Positions 59,201 through 64,000 of a stretch of 64,000 nucleotides of DNA are shown here, piece after piece (the stretch's first letter is position 1; the number at the start of each line of letters is the position of its first letter). The position numbers and the translations under genes are program-made. The stretch is from an uncultured Parabacteroides sp. (GTDB taxonomy: Bacteria > Bacteroidota > Bacteroidia > Bacteroidales > Tannerellaceae): assembly GCA_910577325.1 (NCBI GenBank), contig CAJTMR010000014.1:24005-88004 (forward strand), written 5' to 3'. Under the pieces are notes generated by a model, which did no database searches, was not told the DNA's origin, and was given only the letters and a program-made list of their open reading frames with translations.

Positions 59201-60271
59201 ATCTTCTGTATAGATCGAACGAACCGGATTACGCATGACTATCGGCAAATTTTTAAGTTGAATCCCCGAGAACCGGTTATACTTGTCATAATACATCCGT
59301 ACTCCCTGCCCGTCTGTCCCGACCCATAGGATGTCTTGTTTCCGGTCAGGCAAAACACAAAACAACCCGACATCCAATCCCAGAGCCTCTTCCTGATTAT
59401 GAATATTCAACAAAAGCCCATTCCTGAAAGCCAGATACGGGTCGGAATGAAACAAAGCGATGCGGGAAAGCTTTCCATATTTATTTACCCAGCCGGTCAG
59501 GTCGCCCAAATACTCTTTCGTGCGGTCTTTCATGCTATAAGAATAAAAATGGTTTTCCACATCCACATAGTACAAAACACCCTCCGAATAGTAAGCGCGA
59601 TCTATTCCCTTCTCATGAATCGGGCTCTTCTTCATGTCCAATGTGAAAGGGAAAGAATCGAAATCCGGACGGATCTCCAGCAAGCACCCCTCGGCATCCA
59701 AAACAACGAACTGTCTCTCTCCATACGCAAACAGGGCTTTGGATACTTCCTCGTCCATCCCCTGCACATGTATATCCTGAAAAGAACCGATTTCGTGAGA
59801 ATAGCAGGAAATAAAATCTTTTTGCTTTATGACAAGCGTATTACCAGCCGAATCAGACACCACGTTCAGGCATTCGGGATACTCCGTATAAGCCTCCGTC
59901 ACCTTCCGGTCTTTCAGCGAGAACCGGTTCAAACCCATAGAAGTCGATACCCACAGATATCCGTCTCCGCCATACACTATTTTATTGATGATATTGCTAC
60001 ATAAGGTATTCTTGTTGTTCGGCTCGAAACGAAACACATAGGTATTCTTGCCGTTATACAGGTTCAAACCGTCATAAGTACCGATCCACATATAACCGTT
60101 TTCATCCTGATACATGTCCAAAATGGCATTATTAGACAAATCTATGTTATCCGCCATGTGCAAGGAAATCCCAGCAGACACCGGACCAAAAAACAAGAAC
60201 AAGCATACAATAACAAACCTGATAAAACGAAAAACGCCGCATATCAGGTATCTGTAATAGGATAAATTCAT
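56213..60271 (-). CDS. Hybrid two-component system regulator (HTCS)
   Basis: 1352 residues. An N-terminal membrane/signal segment (about 12-32), then a periplasmic sensor of beta-propeller repeats (about 40-700, for example DENGYMWIGTYDGLNLYNGK) and a Y_Y_Y domain (about 715-790), a membrane helix (about 795-818), histidine kinase with His845 in NITHELCTPLTLI and N-box NLVSNAFKYTEQ, a receiver domain with Asp1151 in LIITDIMMPSMDG, and an AraC-type DNA-binding domain from about 1250 (FIAEKLGMNTRALYRRFKKI). The kinase box has Cys where HELRTP is usual. It senses a glycan fragment in the periplasm and activates its utilisation genes. A -7 element TATATTTG lies at 60298-60291. Confidence 0.95.
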   Translation of the reverse strand: MNLSYYRYLICGVFRFIRFVIVCLFLFFGPVSAGISLHMADNIDLSNNAILDMYQDENGYMWIGTYDGLNLYNGKNTYVFRFEPNNKNTLCSNIINKIVYGGDGYLWVSTSMGLNRFSLKDRKVTEAYTEYPECLNVVSDSAGNTLVIKQKDFISCYSHEIGSFQDIHVQGMDEEVSKALFAYGERQFVVLDAEGCLLEIRPDFDSFPFTLDMKKSPIHEKGIDRAYYSEGVLYYVDVENHFYSYSMKDRTKEYLGDLTGWVNKYGKLSRIALFHSDPYLAFRNGLLLNIHNQEEALGLDVGLFCVLPDRKQDILWVGTDGQGVRMYYDKYNRFSGIQLKNLPIVMRNPVRSIYTEDGKTLWFGTKGNGFVRVEDYDSYEKGEIPAEKVQHFTTSDGLSNDRVYCFRKSNYYPWVWIGTEGPGLSYYSWEDKKVHTMASLVDTKIQHAHAIREVNDSTLWVATTGYGLLEIIMDKKEGRPVIKYIESFILEKDGKVCNEFHSMNYDDETSLLYLGSRGGYGLVCFNLLTKQYEFIPMNNAGNRAVGDVLCMCYSRDSTFYLGASSGMTQMKLHSGSPAEVRQYSRIDGIKNDMVHGILEDLDGCIWLSTNKGLTKYNPHNHFFHNYGTLDLDVTEFSDDAYWKCPYTGRLFFGGINGLVWVEPQNDRQENYKPALHFFELKMGNETHSLYDYTDQKAGYVAIPPSVSTFSISFVASDYIHGENYEYSYLLENYNTSWTELQKDNEISFTKLPYGDYVLKVRYKNDVFDSDAKEYFLRIRVLPPWYRSSWAMLAYGLLLAAVCSGIVYWLRRRIVEKQVEVARKIREEQKEKLYEAKLNFFANITHELCTPLTLINGVNDYIKASADRLADGKLEKYARVLGENVLSLNELIQEILDVRKIEEVGFSHIHIRRVSVNGLIRKQCESFVPVAEQNGVNFTFSEPDKSIYWNTDVPSLKKIIRNLVSNAFKYTEQKGTVDVSVRVENDFLVIRVYNTGKGIAEADLKTIFDRFHILGDLDGNNYTQMTTRNGLGLFICHSMVQLLRGEIKVESKEGESAEFIVMLPFLEAEEADLDEEDTDEETPVVQLMTSTVAAETEVNTGNPVILVVDDNRDVVWLIKETLSSGYVVREAFNAEEALALMEQQTPDLIITDIMMPSMDGFELIGRIKSDKFTRHIPLVVVSAKISENEQAEGLDLGADAYLTKPFSSVVLHSVVNRLMANKKELKDYYYSPESAYEQFGGQLIHQEDKEFMDSVTAIIKENLVQDVLRPEFIAEKLGMNTRALYRRFKKISPLTPSDFIKDYRMMYAAQLLVTTNLSVQEIIYQVGISNKSYFYREFSAKYGMTPRQYRMRG

Positions 60272-60290
60272 AATAACGGTTATTAGGCCA

Positions 60291-60329
60291 CAAATATAGT
60301 AAATAATGTGTCAATTTTTCTTACTTTTG
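60291..60329. promoter_or_regulatory. Divergent promoters of the HTCS gene and the TlpA-like gene
   Basis: TATATTTG on the minus strand (60298-60291) is 20 bp before the HTCS start; TACTTTTG on the plus strand (60322-60329) is 54 bp before the TlpA-like start. Both match TAnnTTTG. Confidence 0.6.
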
Positions 60330-60382
60330 CGCCAAACGTCTGTAACTAATAAAGTATTAATCGTTTTAATACAACTAATAAT

Positions 60383-61480
60383 ATGAAACATTATTTTTTG
60401 ATCACTGCAGCTTTGTTCTTTGCTGCTTGTAGCGAAAAGCCGGGATATGAAATTACCGGAACTGTAGCAAACGCCGACTTGAACGGCAAGTATGTCTATC
60501 TTTATGACGCTCCTTTTCGAGGGTATAACGTGCCGGCAATGGACAGCGCGCAAATTACGGAACAAACTTTCACATTCAAAGGTGTTGCCGATACGGCAAA
60601 AGTCAAAACACTCGTATTGCCCGCCGAAGAAGGAAAACGTCCCGAAATGGCCGAATTCATCTTGGAAAACGCCCGCTTGTCCGCTTCCTTTGGTGAAAAA
60701 AGCACAACCGTAACCGGTTCGCCCGAAAACGATGAACTGACGGCGTTCAACAAACAGATGGCTGATATCTATTCTGGCAGCGAGGCTCTGATGGCCGACT
60801 TACGGTCGGAAGACAAAGAAAAGGCCGAAGCCGCCGGCAAAAAGTACGACGAGATGGAACAAAAGGCTACCGAACTGCGCAAGCAATACATGAAAAGCCA
60901 CTTGAACAACCTGAGCGGTGCACTTCAACTTTCACAAACCTATTATTTCCTGGACGACAACGTTTTGTTTGACATCACGGACAACGCCGGCGAAGTTTTC
61001 AAAAGTTTTCCGGGCATGGAACGGATCATGCAGATAGCAGAAACAAAGAAAAAAGTAACGGTCGGCCAGAAATTCACAGACTTCGAAATGGCTGACAGAG
61101 ATGGAAAGATGCACAAATTGTCCGAATACGTAGGAAACGGGAAAGTAGTGCTGGTCGACTTCTGGGCAAGCTGGTGCGGACCGTGTCGCCGTGCCATGCC
61201 GGAACTGATCGAGATCTACAACCGCAACAAAGCTGCTGGATTCGATGTGATCGGCATCTCATTGGACAACAAGAAGGATGCTTGGGAAAAAGGCATCAAA
61301 GACCTGAACCTCCCTTGGGCACAGCTTTCCGACCTGCAAGGATGGAAATGTGCAGGAGCGTCGCTCTACGGCGTCAATAGCATTCCGCACACCGTACTGG
61401 TTGACAAAGAGGGCACGATCATCGCCAAGAACCTGCACGGCCAGGAACTGGAAGACAAAATCAAAGAGGCTTTGAAATAA
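60383..61480 (+). CDS. TlpA/ResA-like thiol-disulfide lipoprotein with DUF4369 domain
   Basis: 365 residues, lipoprotein signal (ALFFAACS, Cys about residue 13). An N-terminal DUF4369 beta domain (about 18-120: YEITGTVANADLNGKYVYLY, FTFKGVADTAKVKTLVL), a helical linker (about 125-220) and a thioredoxin domain (about 230-365) with FWASWCGPCRRAMPEL; the CxxC pair is Cys265 and Cys268 and the cis-Pro is in NSIPHTVLVD. It reduces or exchanges disulfides in the periplasm. Such proteins are common in Bacteroidales; the target is unknown, though a Cys-rich exported peptide is encoded 13 kb away. Confidence 0.9.
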   Translation: MKHYFLITAALFFAACSEKPGYEITGTVANADLNGKYVYLYDAPFRGYNVPAMDSAQITEQTFTFKGVADTAKVKTLVLPAEEGKRPEMAEFILENARLSASFGEKSTTVTGSPENDELTAFNKQMADIYSGSEALMADLRSEDKEKAEAAGKKYDEMEQKATELRKQYMKSHLNNLSGALQLSQTYYFLDDNVLFDITDNAGEVFKSFPGMERIMQIAETKKKVTVGQKFTDFEMADRDGKMHKLSEYVGNGKVVLVDFWASWCGPCRRAMPELIEIYNRNKAAGFDVIGISLDNKKDAWEKGIKDLNLPWAQLSDLQGWKCAGASLYGVNSIPHTVLVDKEGTIIAKNLHGQELEDKIKEALK

Positions 61481-61507
61481 CCTGTTGCACGGCTGAATTA
61501 AAAATTT

Positions 61508-61515
61508 TATCTTTG
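61508..61515 (+). promoter_or_regulatory. Candidate -7 element for the NifU-like/GGGtGRT operon
   Basis: TATCTTTG (TAnnTTTG); TTGC at 61485-61488 is at the -33 distance. The leader to the ATG at 61595 is about 75 bases. Confidence 0.6.
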
Positions 61516-61594
61516 TGCGGTATTTTAAAAGCGATCTTACATTAAAAATTAGCATAAAGTTTTATTATCACTTTAATATAATAAATTAGCGATT

Positions 61595-62287
61595 ATGATT
61601 TATTCACATGAAGTTCAACACATGTGTGTTGTAAAGAAAGGAGCTAACCACCAGTGTGCTCCGATTCCTGAAGAAGGAAAGTGGGTTAGAGCGACTCAGA
61701 TTTCTGACATTTCCGGTTTGACTCACGGTATCGGCTGGTGTGCACCGAAGCAAGGTGGATGTAAGCTGACTCTGAACGTTAAAGAAGGAATTATCCAGGA
61801 AGCACTTGTAGAAACTATCGGTTGCTCCGGAATGACTCATTCAGCAGCAATGGCTTCAGAAATCCTGCCGGGCAAAACACTGTTGGAAGCACTGAACACT
61901 GACCTTGTTTGTGATGCTATCAACACAGCAATGCGCGAATTGTTCCTGCAGATCGTTTACGGCCGTACACAGTCTGCTTTTTCTGAAGGAGGTCTGCCTG
62001 TCGGAGCCGGTCTGGAAGACTTGGGCAAAGGTCTGCGCAGCCAAGTAGGAACCATGTTCGGTACATTGGCTAAAGGTCCTCGCTACCTGGAAATGGCAGA
62101 AGGATATTGCACTCGCATGGCTTTGGATGCTGATGACGAAGTAATCGGTTATGAATTTATCCACTTGGGCAAATTCATGGATATGGTAAAGAAGGGTATG
62201 GATGCTAACGAAGCACTGGAAAAAGCCAAAGGCTCTTACGGTCGTTTCAAAGAAGCTGTAAAATATATCGATCCTCGTAATGAATAA
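61595..62287 (+). CDS. Iron-sulfur cluster assembly scaffold (NifU-N-like) protein
   Basis: 230 residues. Cysteines are placed as in NifU/IscU N-terminal scaffolds: GIGWCAPKQGGCKLTLNVKE, then ETIGCSGMTHSAAMASEILPGKTLLEAL, which matches the IscU GCG/S-A-S-S-M-E region in layout. Several further cysteines lie at the N-terminus (HMCVVKKGANHQC). It probably carries or hands on an Fe-S cluster. The last 8 bp overlap the following small gene, and the GGGtGRT gene comes after that, a partnership I recall as conserved in Bacteroidales and other anaerobes. Confidence 0.78.
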   Translation: MIYSHEVQHMCVVKKGANHQCAPIPEEGKWVRATQISDISGLTHGIGWCAPKQGGCKLTLNVKEGIIQEALVETIGCSGMTHSAAMASEILPGKTLLEALNTDLVCDAINTAMRELFLQIVYGRTQSAFSEGGLPVGAGLEDLGKGLRSQVGTMFGTLAKGPRYLEMAEGYCTRMALDADDEVIGYEFIHLGKFMDMVKKGMDANEALEKAKGSYGRFKEAVKYIDPRNE

Positions 62288-62471
62288 GAAAACACTGACA
62301 CGTGTCCTCTTCGGGCTGATCGCCATCACAATAGTGGCAACGGTTATCGCTTATTTCGTGATTAGGCAGGACCGTCCCTGGATGGCTTTCTATGTGGCCT
62401 GCTGCGGCGGTGTGCTTGTTTTCAATTTTCTGATATCTTTATTCCTGGTAAATAAGAATTTAAAAAAGTAA
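62280..62471 (+). CDS. Small two-helix membrane protein
   Basis: 63 residues: short basic start (MNKKTLTRV), helix one LFGLIAITIVATVIAYFVI, a short loop RQDRPW, helix two MAFYVACCGGVLVFNFLISLFLV, and a basic tail. It overlaps the preceding gene by 8 bp and precedes the GGGtGRT gene by 8 bp, so it is translated as part of this operon. No family recognised. Confidence 0.7.
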   Translation: MNKKTLTRVLFGLIAITIVATVIAYFVIRQDRPWMAFYVACCGGVLVFNFLISLFLVNKNLKK

Positions 62472-62479
62472 AAAATAAT

Positions 62480-63481
62480 ATGGCTTTATTTGAAAGTTAT
62501 GACCGCCGTATCGATAATATCAACGCGGTTTTAAAAGAATATGGTATCAACGGTATCGAAGAAGCAAAGGCTATCTGCGACGCTAAAGGTATCGACCCTT
62601 ATACAATGTGTAAGGAAACACAACCCATCTGTTTCGAAAATGCTTGCTGGGCTTACGTTGTAGGTGCTGCAATCGCAATCAAGAAAGGCTGCACAAATGC
62701 TGCCGAAGCTGCCGAAGCCATCGGTATCGGTTTGCAGGCATTCTGTATCGCCGGCTCTGTAGCAGACGACCGCAAGGTAGGTATCGGACACGGTAACCTG
62801 GCTGCCCGCTTGCTTCGTGAAGAAACGAAATGTTTCGCATTCCTGGCCGGTCACGAATCTTTCGCTGCTGCCGAAGGAGCTATCAAGATCGCAGAAATGG
62901 CAAACAAGGTTCGTAAAGAGCCGTTGCGCGTGATCCTGAACGGTTTGGGTAAGGATGCGGCTAAGATCATCTCCCGTATCAACGGATTCACATACGTTCA
63001 GACTCAGTTCGACTACATGACGGGCGAAGTAAACGTTATCGAAGAAAAAGCATACTCAAACGGCCTGCGCGCAAAAGTTAAGTGCTACGGAGCCGACGAC
63101 GTTCGCGAAGGTGTTGCCATCATGCGTAAAGAAGGCGTTGACGTGTCTATCACAGGTAACTCAACAAACCCGACTCGCTTCCAGCACCCGGTAGCCGGTA
63201 CATACAAGAAAGAATGTATGGAAAACGGCCACCCGTATTTCTCTGTCGCTTCAGGTGGTGGTACAGGTCGTACCCTGCATCCGGACAATATGGCTGCCGG
63301 TCCTGCTTCATACGGTATGACCGACACAATGGGCCGTATGCACGGTGACGCTCAGTTCGCTGGTTCTTCATCTGTTCCTGCTCACGTAGAAATGATGGGA
63401 TTCCTGGGTATGGGTAACAACCCGATGGTAGGTGCTACGGTTGCTGTAGCTGTTGCTATCGAAGAAGCTATGAAGAAGTAA
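62480..63481 (+). CDS. GGGtGRT protein
   Basis: 333 residues. It carries the motif that names the family, YFSVASGGGTGRTLHPDNMA (about residues 252-271), plus IGIGLQAFCIAGSVADDRKVG and VGAGlike Gly-rich segments (GNNPMVGATVAVAVAIEEA at the end). The Gly-rich loop suggests nucleotide or phosphate binding; function unproved. Co-transcription with a NifU-like scaffold suggests a link with Fe-S metabolism. Codon use is that of a highly expressed gene (many GGT, GCT and CGT codons). Confidence 0.88.
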   Translation: MALFESYDRRIDNINAVLKEYGINGIEEAKAICDAKGIDPYTMCKETQPICFENACWAYVVGAAIAIKKGCTNAAEAAEAIGIGLQAFCIAGSVADDRKVGIGHGNLAARLLREETKCFAFLAGHESFAAAEGAIKIAEMANKVRKEPLRVILNGLGKDAAKIISRINGFTYVQTQFDYMTGEVNVIEEKAYSNGLRAKVKCYGADDVREGVAIMRKEGVDVSITGNSTNPTRFQHPVAGTYKKECMENGHPYFSVASGGGTGRTLHPDNMAAGPASYGMTDTMGRMHGDAQFAGSSSVPAHVEMMGFLGMGNNPMVGATVAVAVAIEEAMKK

Positions 63482-63501
63482 TTTAAGTCATCTCTAATAA
63501 T

Positions 63502-63534
63502 AAGCTCCTGTAATTGTTATAGTTACAGGAGCTT
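63502..63534 (+). terminator. Perfect 12-bp-stem terminator
   Basis: AAGCTCCTGTAA (63502-63513) pairs exactly with TTACAGGAGCTT (63523-63534), 9-base loop, followed by TTCATTTAT. It closes the GGGtGRT operon. Confidence 0.85.
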
Positions 63535-63713
63535 TTCATTTATGAAAATATCTTATATGCTTCTTCTTTCTTACCTAATCAGATACTTCTTTAAACAACA
63601 AATCTTCTTTGAGAATCCTTTTCGTTTCGGTTTCTTGGGCTGTTCTTGGCTACTCTTCCGTACGATAACGGGAACTTGACGGGTTGCCTATCCCAAACAA
63701 CCCTTTCCGCCAT

Positions 63714-64000
63714 TTATGCTATTATTTCCACATAGTTTCCCTCAGGGTCCGCTACGGCACTCTCATAGTATCCGTCACCCGTCATTCTCGGTTCGCTCAA
63801 TATGGTGTAGCCGTCCGCTCTCAACCGTTCGGTGAGTGTGTCTACCGTTTGAGCGTTTCCTACTGCAATGGCAAAATGCGCCAGCCCTTTCAGGTTGCCC
63901 CTGCTTGCCGGATTTTGCATATCAGGGATGTGCATGAGTTCAATGCGGGTTTTATCCTCTCCAAAAGACAGAAAATAAGATGTGTAGTTTTTGGACGGGT
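63714..64000 (-). CDS. VOC/glyoxalase-family protein, 3' part (5' end outside window)
   Basis: The minus strand is open from the window edge and gives YTSYFLSFGEDKTRIELMHI, then LKGLAHFAIAVGNAQTVDTL, LRADGYTILSEPRMTGDGYY and DPEGNYVEIIA at the stop. This is a vicinal-oxygen-chelate (glyoxalase/bleomycin-resistance/dioxygenase) fold: His in LAHFAI and Glu in NYVEII are typical metal ligands. About 95 residues are visible of an expected 120-130. The 180 bp between it and the terminator upstream hold no clear gene. G+C looks higher than in its neighbours, as in the accessory genes at 0.6-3 kb. Confidence 0.82.
   Translation of the reverse strand, partial: PSKNYTSYFLSFGEDKTRIELMHIPDMQNPASRGNLKGLAHFAIAVGNAQTVDTLTERLRADGYTILSEPRMTGDGYYESAVADPEGNYVEIIA

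Noticed and set aside
58112..59329. Long open frame (405 codons) opposite the HTCS sensor region
   Set aside because: The HTCS frame is complete with all expected domains; this one has no family resemblance.

Overview
The window looks like chromosome from a gut Bacteroidales bacterium, most likely Parabacteroides or a close relative. The evidence is a SusC/SusD pair with a hybrid two-component regulator, three GH92 mannosidase genes, a DUF1080 lipoprotein, tandem Bacteroides-type tyrosine recombinases, pyrophosphate-dependent phosphofructokinase, and many -7 elements of the form TAnnTTTG, including one full TTTG-N19-TAnnTTTG promoter in front of a tRNA gene. The genus is an inference; no 16S gene is present.

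Layout. 1-7.4 kb is an accessory, decaying region: the end of asnB, a broken aldo/keto reductase, an intact Tat-type aldo/keto reductase with ferredoxin clusters, a frameshifted DUF6282-like gene, then an integration module (two small helix-turn-helix genes, one frameshifted; a small DNA-binding-like protein; two tandem tyrosine recombinases) that ends against the remains of an IS256-type element, itself abutting a 5'-truncated membrane-protein gene. 8.2-34.4 kb is mostly housekeeping: tsaB; yicC-gmk-nadD; lysS-gpsA-pgi; a HAD hydrolase; a TIM-barrel lipoprotein; a TolC/HlyD/two-permease export operon with no ATPase gene; a coiled-coil protein; guaA followed by a guaA paralogue with a degenerate glutaminase domain; RNase P RNA; a BrkB-type membrane protein; a MATE exporter; nitroreductase-ribE; a GT39-like glycosyltransferase; and a two-domain DUF1080 lipoprotein. 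tRNA-Pro(TGG) follows.

35-60.3 kb is the most interesting part. A serine recombinase with an altered active site sits beside a repeat that recurs in inverted orientation 13.9 kb away (275-bp and 480-bp relatives sharing a perfect 55-bp core at 36089-36143 and 50051-50105). Between the repeats lie PPi-phosphofructokinase and a run of eight leftward genes: a basic-secretory-protein metallopeptidase, a TMTC/O-mannosyltransferase-like membrane protein, a small Cys-rich exported peptide with a leader resembling the NVEALA family, a beta-propeller-like lipoprotein, a DUF1573 protein and three GH92 enzymes. Outside the right repeat come SusD, SusC and the hybrid two-component system (HTCS). A three-half-site motif with 21-bp spacing occurs both upstream of susC (56063-56128) and upstream of the metallopeptidase (49903-49968), so one HTCS probably controls both blocks. 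I read this as a mannose-glycan utilisation locus into which a peptide-secretion module has been built; one GH92 has Gln where its two neighbours carry the conserved Glu.

60.3-64 kb holds a TlpA-like thiol-disulfide lipoprotein, a NifU-N-like protein, a small membrane protein and a GGGtGRT protein, ending with the 3' part of a VOC/glyoxalase gene that runs off the window.
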